In this document: in pieces, positions 53,094 to 60,463 of the stretch
How positions within the stretch are numbered: position 1 is the first letter of the stretch
Layout: the number at the start of each line of letters is the position of its first letter
From: Aphodosoma sp045126975
Lineage (GTDB): Bacteria; Bacteroidota; Bacteroidia; Bacteroidales; Paludibacteraceae
Length of the DNA stretch: 64,000 nt
Direction of reading: 5' to 3'
Assembly: GCA_045126975.1 (NCBI GenBank)
Contig: JBGVPL010000010.1
Span: forward strand, 46,332-110,331
Translations under genes and position numbers: made by a program
Notes under the pieces: generated by a model
What the model was told of the DNA's origin: nothing
Seen by the model: the letters and a program-made list of their open reading frames with translations, nothing else
Database searches by the model: none

Positions 53094-54044
53094 ATGAAAA
53101 ATAACGTAGTTTTCAAAACTATTTGGGAGCACCTTGCAATTGCATTCGGATTGCTCTGTTATGCTTGGGGTTGGCAATTTTTTCTTAACCCTCACGAAGT
53201 AGTAGGTGGTGCAGTAACCGGTCTTGCTACAGTAATTATGTACGGCACACGTGGTTTGTTACCTGAATCGGTACAAGGCTTCTTCGATATGCTCGGTATG
53301 GCATCGCAAGGCGGTGGTATCCCTGTGTCGTTCACATTCTTCCTTATCAACGGCATTTTGCTCGTGATGTCAATCCGCATCTTCGGTTGGCAATTCAGTC
53401 TCCGTTCAATTTTCGGGGTAATTATGCTTACAATTTGGTTGTGGATACCATTTCCAGAACTTTATATCAAAGCGTTTGGCGTAGCATTCCCTAAATTTGA
53501 CATCTTCCCATCTGTAATCATGGCTGGTATTATGACCGGTTTTGGTCTTGCGCTTACATTTGTAAATAATGGTTCGTCAGGCGGTACTGATATTGTGGCT
53601 AAAATCATCAACAAATACAAAGATGTTTCGCTCGGTCGTGCATTGATGCTCAGCGATGTAGCTATTATCTTCTCAGCTATTTTATTGCCTGAATCAACAC
53701 TCGAAAAAGTGATTTATGGTCTTATCGTAATGGTGATTTCGACACAAACAGTAGATATGTATATCAACAGCTTACGTCAATCAGTACAATTCTTCATCTT
53801 CTCTAAAAAATATGAAGAGATCGGTCGTGCAATCAATACAGAACTCAACCGAGGCGTAACACTTTTGGATGCTAAAGGGTTCTATAGCAAAGAACAAATT
53901 CAAGTAATAACTGTGATTGCACGTAAAAATCAATCACCAGATTTATTCAATATCATCAAACGTATCGACCCAGAAGCATTTATCTCGCAAACACAAACAA
54001 TCGGCGTATATGGCCGTGGTTTTGAAGCTATTGGAACAAAGTGA
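53094..54044 (+). CDS. YitT family membrane protein (copy 1)
   Basis: 316 residues. Five to six N-terminal membrane segments form the YitT domain (FFLNPHEVVGGAVTGLATVI, GIPVSFTFFLINGILLVMS, GIMTGFGLALTFVNNGSSGGTDI), followed by a cytoplasmic DUF2179 domain (FFIFSKKYEEIGRAINTELNRGVTLLDAKGFYS, VITVIARKNQ). The transported or sensed substrate of the family is not known. A close paralogue follows 141 bases downstream, so this is a tandem duplication. Confidence 0.88.
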   Translation: MKNNVVFKTIWEHLAIAFGLLCYAWGWQFFLNPHEVVGGAVTGLATVIMYGTRGLLPESVQGFFDMLGMASQGGGIPVSFTFFLINGILLVMSIRIFGWQFSLRSIFGVIMLTIWLWIPFPELYIKAFGVAFPKFDIFPSVIMAGIMTGFGLALTFVNNGSSGGTDIVAKIINKYKDVSLGRALMLSDVAIIFSAILLPESTLEKVIYGLIVMVISTQTVDMYINSLRQSVQFFIFSKKYEEIGRAINTELNRGVTLLDAKGFYSKEQIQVITVIARKNQSPDLFNIIKRIDPEAFISQTQTIGVYGRGFEAIGTK

Positions 54045-54096
54045 GTTGAGAGTTGAGAGTTGAGAATTAAGAGTTACTATTTAATATTTATTCAAG

Positions 54097-54187
54097 TCTC
54101 GCTACTCGCTACTAATTATCTAAAATATAAAACTTGCGAAGCAAGTAGTCTCGCTACTCGCTACTCGCTACTAATTATCTAAAATAT
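54097..54187. repeat. Direct repeats with different 7-base copy number
   Basis: The block TCTCGCTACTCGCTACT plus AATTATCTAAAATAT occurs at 54097-54128 and again at 54149-54187, where one extra CTACTCG unit is present. A small palindrome (ACTTGC-GAA-GCAAGT) lies between. The second block ends at the ATG of the YitT gene at 54186. Confidence 0.85.
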
Positions 54188-55139
54188 GACAAAAAATCAA
54201 AAAATTGCAACTGTTGTGCGTGAGCACTTAGTTATTGCATTCGGTTTATTGCTCTATGCATTGGCATGGAACTTCTTCCTTTTCCCTCATCAAGTGGCTG
54301 GTGGTGGTGCTACAGGTATCGCAGCCCTTGTCATGTATGCAACTCAAGGACTATTGCCTGAAGGTTTACAAGAGTTTTTCAATAGTCTCGGTATGGCCTC
54401 AATTGGTGGAGGTATTCCTGTGTCTGTAACATTCTTCATTATGAATGGAGCTTTGTTACTCTTATCTGTTAAAGAATTAGGATTATCATTCAGCCTCCGC
54501 TCTATTTATGGCGTATTTGTACTCACAGCATGGTTGTGGATTCCTTACCGCGATATTTACGAAAAATTCGCAGGTCACCCATTCCCTGAATTCGACCCAT
54601 TCATGTCATCTATTCTTGCTGGTCTTATCGCAGGTTTTGGTCTTGCCCTAACATTCGTAAACAACGGTTCATCAGGTGGTACCGACATCATCGCTAAAGT
54701 AATCAACAAATACCGCACTATTTCACTCGGTCGCGCTTTGTTACTTTGCGACGTTATTATCATCTGTTCTACAGGTTTCTTGCCAGATGGAAGTATCAAA
54801 AACATCGTATATGGTCTTATCGTTATGATAGTTATGACCACTACTATCGACATGTATATCAACGGTGTGCGCCAATCTGTTCAATTCTTCATATTCTCTA
54901 AAAAATATGCCGAAATCGCCGATGCTATCACATTCCAAGCTCATCGTGGTGTGACTGTTATGGACGGACAAGGTTGGTACTCAAAAGAGCCTGTGAAAGT
55001 AATCACAGTTATGGCACGTCGCAATGAATCAACTCAAATCTTCAAACTCATCAAAGACATCGACCCAGATGCATTCATCTCTCAATCTGCTGCAATTGGC
55101 GTTTATGGCCGTGGTTTTGACCCTATCGGCAAAAAATAA
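54186..55139 (+). CDS. YitT family membrane protein (copy 2)
   Basis: 317 residues with the same layout as copy 1: membrane part (FFLFPHQVAGGGATGIAALV, GIPVSVTFFIMNGALLLLS, GLIAGFGLALTFVNNGSSGGTDI) and DUF2179 domain (FFIFSKKYAEIADAITFQAHRGVTVMDGQGWYS, VITVMARRNE). The two copies are clearly paralogous yet diverged over their whole length, so the duplication is not recent. A bidirectional terminator closes the unit. Substrate unknown. Confidence 0.88.
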   Translation: MTKNQKIATVVREHLVIAFGLLLYALAWNFFLFPHQVAGGGATGIAALVMYATQGLLPEGLQEFFNSLGMASIGGGIPVSVTFFIMNGALLLLSVKELGLSFSLRSIYGVFVLTAWLWIPYRDIYEKFAGHPFPEFDPFMSSILAGLIAGFGLALTFVNNGSSGGTDIIAKVINKYRTISLGRALLLCDVIIICSTGFLPDGSIKNIVYGLIVMIVMTTTIDMYINGVRQSVQFFIFSKKYAEIADAITFQAHRGVTVMDGQGWYSKEPVKVITVMARRNESTQIFKLIKDIDPDAFISQSAAIGVYGRGFDPIGKK

Positions 55140-55159
55140 TACTGATAAATAATCAATAA

Positions 55160-55198
55160 AAAAAGAGATGTTAGTTTATTGCTAACATCTCTTTTTTT
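55160..55198. terminator. Bidirectional terminator between yitT and ffh
   Basis: AAAGAGATGTTAG, loop, CTAACATCTCTTT with A- and T-runs; the genes converge here. Confidence 0.87.
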
Positions 55199-55214
55199 AT
55201 CTATCATTAAGCTA

Positions 55215-56543
55215 TTAACGACGACGCATCAATTTAGGATTTTTGCTCATTTGCTGTACGCCTTTAAGCATTTTTTGCATGTCAGTGAATTGTTTGAGCA
55301 AGCGGTTTACTTCTACAATCGAACGACCTGAACCTTTTGAAATACGGTTTTTACGTGAGCCATTGATAATAGCAGGATTTGTGCGCTCTTCGTTTGTCAT
55401 TGATTGAATAATTGCCTCAATACCTTTGAATGAGTTATCGTCAATATCAACATCTTTCAACGCTTTACCTACACCTGGAATCATAGAAGCGAGCTCTTTG
55501 ATATTACCCATCTTCTTGATTTGTTGGATTTGATTGTAGAAGTCGTTGAGGTCGAATTGGTTTTTAGCAATTTTCTTTGAGAGTTTACGTGCCTCTTCTT
55601 CATCGAATTGTTCTTGTGCACGTTCAACGAGCGAAACGATGTCACCCATACCGAGAATACGGTCAGCCATACGAGCTGGGTGGAAGAGGTCAATAGCCTC
55701 CATCTTCTCACCAGTACCGACAAATTTGATTGGTTTTTCAACTACCGAGCGGATTGACAATGCAGCACCACCACGAGTATCACCATCCAATTTAGTGAGC
55801 ACAACACCTGTAAAATCAAGACGGTCGTTGAATTCTTTTGCAGTATTCACTGCGTCTTGACCAGTCATCGAATCGACTACGAACAAGATTTCTTGTGGAT
55901 TGATAGCAGCCTTTATTGCAGCGATTTCGGTCATCATTTGCTCATCGACAGCAAGACGACCCGCGGTATCGATAATCACCACGTCGCGACCCTCACGTTT
56001 AGCTTGAGCGATAGCATTTTGGGCAATTTCGATAGGGTTTTTATTCTCGATTTCAGAATATACAGGCACTTTGATTTGCTCGCCAAGCACGCGCAATTGC
56101 TCGATAGCAGCAGGACGATATACGTCGCATGCCACCAACAAAGGATTTTTTCCTTGCTTTGTTTTGAGCATGTTAGCCAATTTGCCAGAGAAAGTAGTCT
56201 TACCCGAACCTTGAAGACCGCTCATAAGGATTACGGCTGGCTGACCTGCTTGCGATTTAACGTTCAACGCCACATTTTCGCCACCCATAAGGCGAGCAAG
56301 TTCGTCGTGAACGATTTTCACCATCATCTCTTGAGGTTTAACAGCAAGGAGCACATTTTGACCCAATGCTTTAGTCTTAACCTCGTCAGTGAAAGTTTTT
56401 GCTACTTTATAGTTTACGTCGGCATCAAGAAGCGCTTTGCGCACATCTTTGAGGGTTTCAGCCACGTTGATTTCAGTAATTTTACCTTGACCTTTAAGGA
56501 TTTTAAATGAACGCTCAAGGCGTTCGCTCAATGATTCAAACAT
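55215..56543 (-). CDS. ffh: Signal recognition particle protein Ffh
   Basis: 442 residues from the ATG at 56543 (MFESLSERLERSFKIL). An upstream in-frame start at 56591 would add 16 residues coded by a period-7 array (NFQLSTFNFQ), so I reject it. The N domain is followed by the GTPase G domain (GLQGSGKTTFSGKLA, DVYRPAAIEQL, DTAGRLAVDEQMM, TKLDGDTRGGAALS) and the M domain (NDFYNQIQQIKKMGNIKELASMIPG, then R-K-N-R-I-SKGSGRS for 4.5S RNA binding). It targets membrane and exported proteins co-translationally. It stands alone, downstream of no other gene on its strand. Confidence 0.96.
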   Translation of the reverse strand: MFESLSERLERSFKILKGQGKITEINVAETLKDVRKALLDADVNYKVAKTFTDEVKTKALGQNVLLAVKPQEMMVKIVHDELARLMGGENVALNVKSQAGQPAVILMSGLQGSGKTTFSGKLANMLKTKQGKNPLLVACDVYRPAAIEQLRVLGEQIKVPVYSEIENKNPIEIAQNAIAQAKREGRDVVIIDTAGRLAVDEQMMTEIAAIKAAINPQEILFVVDSMTGQDAVNTAKEFNDRLDFTGVVLTKLDGDTRGGAALSIRSVVEKPIKFVGTGEKMEAIDLFHPARMADRILGMGDIVSLVERAQEQFDEEEARKLSKKIAKNQFDLNDFYNQIQQIKKMGNIKELASMIPGVGKALKDVDIDDNSFKGIEAIIQSMTNEERTNPAIINGSRKNRISKGSGRSIVEVNRLLKQFTDMQKMLKGVQQMSKNPKLMRRR

Positions 56544-56585
56544 ATCTTTAAATTGAAAGTTGAAAGTTGAAAGTTGAAAGTTTAA

Positions 56586-56600
56586 TGCCACATGGCTCTC
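56586..56600. repeat. Dispersed TGCCRAATGGCTCTC motif
   Basis: TGCCACATGGCTCTC, one of three close copies (27389, 33390), here beside the AGTTGAA-type array upstream of ffh. Confidence 0.6.
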
Positions 56601-56634
56601 TAAACTCTAATCTCTAAACTTTTTATATTATCTA

Positions 56635-56660
56635 TAAAAAAAGACGCTAAGCATAGCGTC
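56635..56660 (-). terminator. Terminator of the tRNA operon, made from a dispersed palindrome
   Basis: On the minus strand GACGCTA-TGCT-TAGCGTC followed by TTTTTTT. The arms and the flanking TAGAGAC identify it as a member of the same palindrome family as in btuB and queG. Confidence 0.8.
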
Positions 56661-56669
56661 TCTATCTAG

Positions 56670-56742
56670 AGCGGAAGACGGGGCTCAAACCCGCGACCCT
56701 CAGCTTGGAAGGCTAATGCTCTATCAACTGAGCTACTTCCGC
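56670..56742 (-). tRNA. tRNA-Gly (anticodon TCC)
   Basis: The cloverleaf GCGGAAG...CTTCCGC closes properly, with D-arm GCTCAGTTGATAGAGC, anticodon loop CTTCCAA and T-arm GGGTTTGAGCCCC. CCA is not encoded. It is co-transcribed behind tRNA-Tyr. Confidence 0.95.
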
Positions 56743-56761
56743 AAAATTGAACTAACGTTCG

Positions 56762-56844
56762 TGGGCAGTGATGGATTCGAACCACCGAAGTCGAAAGACA
56801 GCTGAGTTACAGTCAGCCCCATTTGGCCACTCTGGTAACTGCCC
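56762..56844 (-). tRNA. tRNA-Tyr (anticodon GTA)
   Basis: 83 nt with acceptor arms GGGCAGT/ACTGCCC, anticodon loop CTGTAAC, the long variable arm of tRNA-Tyr and T-arm GGTTCGAATCC. CCA is not encoded. It is followed by tRNA-Gly after 19 bases. Confidence 0.96.
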
Positions 56845-56879
56845 ATTACCACAACCGGGTCATCCCCGAATTGCGAGTG

Positions 56880-56911
56880 CAAAGTTACAAAAATTATTTG
56901 ATACCACCAAA
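56880..56911 (-). promoter_or_regulatory. Promoter of the tRNA operon
   Basis: On the minus strand TTTG (56908-56911), 20 bases, TAACTTTG (56880-56887). The -33 element lies inside the 3' end of ribH. Confidence 0.75.
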
Positions 56912-57394
56912 TATTTTTACCATTTTTAACGCAGTAACTGCACCTTCTACTCCTTTATTGCCCAAACAACCACCTGCACGGTCAGTAGCTTGCTGCATAG
57001 TAAGCGTAGTCAACACGCTGAAAATCACCGGACAATCCGCCTCGGCATTCACCTGTGTGATACCTTGAGTAACACCTTGACAAACGTAATCAAAATGTGG
57101 TGTATCACCTTGAATTACGCATCCAATTACGATAATTGAGGCATATTTTCCTGTTTTTTGGAGTTTAGAAGCCGCAAAAGTGAGCTCAAAAGTTCCAGGA
57201 ACATGGAAAATTTCGACATTTTCTTCCGAAATTCCGTTTGAAATAAATGTTTCTACTGCGCCATCGCAAAGAGCGTGAGTTACATTGTCGTTCCAATCAG
57301 CAACTACGATTGCAAATTTCTTACCAGCCAACTCCTCCGCCGTAGGCAAAGTGTTAGCATCATATTCTGAGAGATTGTGATATTTTGTAGCCAT
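56894..57394 (-). CDS. ribH: 6,7-dimethyl-8-ribityllumazine synthase
   Basis: 166 residues. It makes the riboflavin precursor from a butanone phosphate and a ribityl-pyrimidine. Family motifs are ADWNDNVTHAL (substrate Trp/Asn), VPGTFELTFAA, IGCVIQGDTPHFDYVC (catalytic His) and TDRAGGCLGNKG. Length is normal for icosahedral or pentameric types. Upstream on the same strand is a TPR protein, an arrangement seen often in Bacteroidota. Confidence 0.95.
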   Translation of the reverse strand: MATKYHNLSEYDANTLPTAEELAGKKFAIVVADWNDNVTHALCDGAVETFISNGISEENVEIFHVPGTFELTFAASKLQKTGKYASIIVIGCVIQGDTPHFDYVCQGVTQGITQVNAEADCPVIFSVLTTLTMQQATDRAGGCLGNKGVEGAVTALKMVKIFGGIK

Positions 57395-57460
57395 ACTTTA
57401 AAAGTTGAAAATTGAGAGTTGAAAGTTAATTTTTCATTCCTAACTCCTCATTCCTCATTA

Positions 57461-57498
57461 TAAAAAAAGGGAGACCAAAAAAGCCATCCCTCTTTTTT
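57461..57498 (-). terminator. Weak terminator hairpin between TPR gene and ribH
   Basis: AGGGA and TCCCT arms with A/T extensions around a 14-base loop; T-run on both strands. Confidence 0.45.
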
Positions 57499-57530
57499 AT
57501 CATCTATGTATGGTCAACAACTTATTGCTG

Positions 57531-57585
57531 CCCCCATATTGTCCCCCTGTTTTAGGGGGAGACGAGCATAGCGGAGGGGGTTAAG
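57531..57585. repeat. C-rich palindromic repeat, also present inside queG
   Basis: Contains GTCCCCCTGTTTTAGGGGGA and GGAGGGGGTTAA. In reverse complement it aligns with 61079-61130 in queG (TTAACCCCCTCC, then TCCCCCTAAAACAGGGGGA, AATAT). Confidence 0.8.
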
Positions 57586-57595
57586 TCTGTTGACA

Positions 57596-58279
57596 TTATT
57601 TATTTGCTTGACAACGTTCGATGCGTTTGTCCATCTCCATTGCGAGTTGTGAATCGAAATAAACCGATTTAATAGTTTGGTAGCATTTTTCAGCTTTAGC
57701 CCATTCACCCATTGATTCGTAAGCAATACCTGCTTTGTTGAGAGCGCGAGGAGCAGTAAGTTTATTTTCGATAGCACCAGCTTTTTCGAAATATTTCACA
57801 GCAGCTTTAGCATCACCTTTTGCCACGTAGCAGTCGCCAATCAAAGTGATAGCAGCAGGCTCCATGTTAACAGAAGCAGCGCTGAATTTGTTAAGATAAG
57901 AGATAGCTTCGTCGTAGTTACCGAGTTTGTATTCACAAACGCCAGCATAGAAAGCAGCGAGATTTGCTTGTTCAGTAACGCCGTAGTTATCCATAATTTC
58001 GATGAAACCTTCGTTCACACCGTCGCCATTAAGCGCAAGAGCGAAAGAATCGAGTTCGAAATAGCGCACAGCAACAGCCATTTTATCACCAGCTTCTACA
58101 TTTTTAGGAGCTACATAGCCATTGAAAAACCATACGATAGCAGCAGCAACAACAGCAACTACGCATAGACCAATAACCAAATTTTTGCGGTTATTTTCAA
58201 TAAATTGTTCAGTTTTAGAGAGTGCTTGTTCTACATTTTGCAACTCATCTGGTTCTTGTTGAATTTTTTTGTTCGACAT
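57596..58279 (-). CDS. Membrane-anchored tetratricopeptide repeat protein
   Basis: 227 residues. A short cytoplasmic start is followed by one transmembrane helix (LVIGLCVVAVVAAAIVWFF, about residues 35-53) and a periplasmic TPR part (LAAFYAGVCEYKLGNYDEAI, ITLIGDCYVAKGDAKAAVKY, ALNKAGIAYESMGEWAKAEK). The build is that of YfgM-type proteins, which associate with the Sec translocon and periplasmic chaperones; whether that role holds in this phylum is not shown. A minus-strand TAACTTTG (58416-58423) upstream may be the -7 element. ribH follows. Confidence 0.82.
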   Translation of the reverse strand: MSNKKIQQEPDELQNVEQALSKTEQFIENNRKNLVIGLCVVAVVAAAIVWFFNGYVAPKNVEAGDKMAVAVRYFELDSFALALNGDGVNEGFIEIMDNYGVTEQANLAAFYAGVCEYKLGNYDEAISYLNKFSAASVNMEPAAITLIGDCYVAKGDAKAAVKYFEKAGAIENKLTAPRALNKAGIAYESMGEWAKAEKCYQTIKSVYFDSQLAMEMDKRIERCQANK

Positions 58280-58517
58280 AATTATTTTGTTTTTTTGTTA
58301 TTTATTAAAAATTAAATTCATAATAATCAACTTCTTGTCTAAAGCACAAAACCAATATTTCGATTAAAGAAATAATTATAAATTATGAATTATGAATTAT
58401 GAATTAGACAAAGTGCAAAGTTACAAAAAAAAGTTGACATCTAAACCTTATTAGCATACTTTTTTTATATAATAATTATTTTAGCTAATAATTTTGAAGA
58501 GTTTTTCAACCAAATAT

Positions 58518-58548
58518 TTTGCAGATTGGAAATTTATGCGTATTTTTG
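58518..58548 (+). promoter_or_regulatory. Promoter of the CYTH gene
   Basis: TTTG (58518-58521), 19 bases, TATTTTTG (58541-58548). It overlaps the possible TTG start at 58519, which rules that start out and supports the ATG at 58570. Confidence 0.85.
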
Positions 58549-58569
58549 CAAGATAAGAATTTTATCAAT

Positions 58570-59058
58570 ATGATTGAAATTGAACGTAAATATCTTGTTG
58601 TTAATGACAACTATAAGGTAGGTAAACCTCAGCGCATATCACAAGGTTACATCTGTAGCGAGAATAATCGTGTAGTCCGTATACGCATAAAAAGCGATAA
58701 AGCATATCTCACGATAAAAAATGCAACTATCGGATTTGCTCGAAATGAGTATGAATATGAAATTCCTGTTGCTGATGCAGAGGCTATGTTACAGAATACT
58801 TGCCAACAACCTATTATCGACAAAACTCGTTATATTATAGAACATAAGGGCTTTACATGGGAAATTGATGAGTTTCATGGCGACAATGAGGGACTCGTAG
58901 TTGCTGAAATTGAATTGGAACATAAGGATGATATGTTTGAATTACCTGACTTTGTAGGTAAAGAGGTTACTGGCGATGCACGATATTACAATGCTTGCCT
59001 GTTTAAAAATCCTTACAAAATGTGGAATGAGAATTGTGAAGTAAGTAGTGAAAAGTGA
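58570..59058 (+). CDS. CYTH domain protein
   Basis: 162 residues from the ATG at 58570. The signature EIERKYLV is at the very start (ExExK), followed by basic and acidic strands of the triphosphate tunnel: ISQGYICSENNRVVRIRIKSDKAYLTIK, EYEYEIPVADAEAML, DKTRYIIEHKGFTWEIDEFHGDNEGLVVAEIELE. Such proteins are triphosphatases acting on inorganic triphosphate or thiamine triphosphate, or adenylate cyclases of class IV; the small bacterial form is most often a triphosphatase. The next gene begins 22 bases downstream. Confidence 0.88.
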   Translation: MIEIERKYLVVNDNYKVGKPQRISQGYICSENNRVVRIRIKSDKAYLTIKNATIGFARNEYEYEIPVADAEAMLQNTCQQPIIDKTRYIIEHKGFTWEIDEFHGDNEGLVVAEIELEHKDDMFELPDFVGKEVTGDARYYNACLFKNPYKMWNENCEVSSEK

Positions 59059-59080
59059 TTTAAATTTTATTTTTACAAAT

Positions 59081-60178
59081 ATGAAAAAAAATTTATTATT
59101 TGCAATTGTAATTGCGTTATTTGCAGCTTGTACACCTAAAAGTAGCATCAATGGTAATATTGCTGATGCAGAGGGCAAGACTATTTATTTAGAACAGGTT
59201 GGATTGACTGCTACTACTCTACTCGATTCGGCTAAATTGGATGCTAAGGGTGGTTTTAGTTTTGCTGTTGAAACACCACAATACCCTGATTTCTACCGCG
59301 TGCGCATCGGCGGTCAGTCGGTAGTCTTTGCAATGGATTCAGCAACTACAGAGATTAGCATCACTGGGTCGGCTAAGGATTTGAACAATGTGAGCATCAG
59401 TGGGTCAGAAACTTCGCTCGACATTCAACGCCTTCGCAACTCGAACTTCGAACTCCAACGTGTTGCTATCGAAGGCGATACAGCCAAAGTGGCTCAAATG
59501 CTTACAGCTCACAAACGCATGGCACAAGAAATCGTACTTGCTAATCCTCGTTCGGCAGCAGCATATTATGCTATAAATCAAACAATAAAAGGGGCTTACT
59601 ATATGACTCCTTACAACAAAGAAGATTTGCCATTTTGGAATGCGGTGGCTACAGCTTGGGACTTGCATTACTCAGATTATGAGCGCACTAAGGAGTTGAA
59701 ACAAAATGTGCTTTTGGCTATCAGCCAACAACGCAATAGTGAACTCTCGGCTCAACAATTAGTGGAAAATATTGCAGAAGAGGGCTTCATCGAAATCGCA
59801 TTACCTAACCGAATCGGCGAAACTACACGATTGTCGGACTACGTAGGCAAAGTGGTGCTCATCGATTTCTCAGCATACGCTATAGAACAAGCAGCAGCTC
59901 ACACTTTGTTTTTAAGAGAGTTATATGCTACGTATAACGAACTTGGATTGGAAATATACCAAGTATCGTTAGATGCCGACAAATTACTCTGGTTAGAACA
60001 AACACGCAACATACCTTGGGTTTGCGTGCGTGACGAAGCATCGGTGCAATCGACACTATTAGCGACATACAATATCAGCGAATTGCCTACCTTCTTCCTC
60101 ATGGACAAAGAAGGCAACATCATCGGTCGCTACAACCACGAAAATATAGAGAAAGAAATTAACCGCCTCACGAAATAA
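59081..60178 (+). CDS. Thioredoxin-fold lipoprotein without redox cysteines
   Basis: 365 residues from the ATG at 59081. A lipoprotein signal ends FAAC-TPKSS. Residues about 20-120 are a DUF4369-type beta domain (GNIADAEGKTIYLEQVG, DSAKLDAKGGFSFAVE), then a helical linker, then a TlpA/AhpC-like thioredoxin fold from about 235 (LPNRIGETTRLSDYVGKVVL, YNISELPTFFLMDKEGNIIG). Where TlpA-type proteins have W-C-x-x-C after the first strand, this one reads DFSAYAIEQAAAH, so both cysteines are missing while the cis-Pro region (LPTF) is kept. It therefore cannot be a dithiol oxidoreductase; a structural or binding role is likely. Probably co-transcribed with the CYTH gene. Confidence 0.82.
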   Translation: MKKNLLFAIVIALFAACTPKSSINGNIADAEGKTIYLEQVGLTATTLLDSAKLDAKGGFSFAVETPQYPDFYRVRIGGQSVVFAMDSATTEISITGSAKDLNNVSISGSETSLDIQRLRNSNFELQRVAIEGDTAKVAQMLTAHKRMAQEIVLANPRSAAAYYAINQTIKGAYYMTPYNKEDLPFWNAVATAWDLHYSDYERTKELKQNVLLAISQQRNSELSAQQLVENIAEEGFIEIALPNRIGETTRLSDYVGKVVLIDFSAYAIEQAAAHTLFLRELYATYNELGLEIYQVSLDADKLLWLEQTRNIPWVCVRDEASVQSTLLATYNISELPTFFLMDKEGNIIGRYNHENIEKEINRLTK

Positions 60179-60217
60179 AAGTTTTTATTTTAACATAAGT
60201 ACATATTATTATATTTT

Positions 60218-60408
60218 TTAGACATAATGACATAAGAACATATCTTTCTTTTACATATACCTCGCTACGTCTGCGACGTATTTTGGTAAAAAAATGACAA
60301 ACCTACCAGCATCAAAATCTGTCATTTTTTCGCAGAGATAAAAACATTAGTTTTTAGCGAAGCGTATGTCAAAAACAATAAAGTTTGTCTTTATGTCATT
60401 CTGTCTAA
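60218..60408. repeat. Inverted-repeat element, non-coding
   Basis: The ends 60218-60239 (TTAGACATAATGACATAAG) and 60387-60408 are imperfect inverted copies. Inside, an AAATGACA...TGTCATTT hairpin is seen. No open frame. It fills most of the 285-base gap before queG. Confidence 0.5.
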
Positions 60409-60463
60409 AATTAATTTTATCAAAAAATAAATATATACTTACGTTAAAATTAACAATGATAAT

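Noticed and set aside
56544..56591. N-terminal extension of Ffh (16 residues)
   Set aside because: The added residues are coded by a 7-base intergenic array, and the conserved N domain begins at the ATG at 56543.
58519..58569. N-terminal extension of the CYTH protein
   Set aside because: It starts inside a perfect promoter sequence; the family begins with EIERKY.
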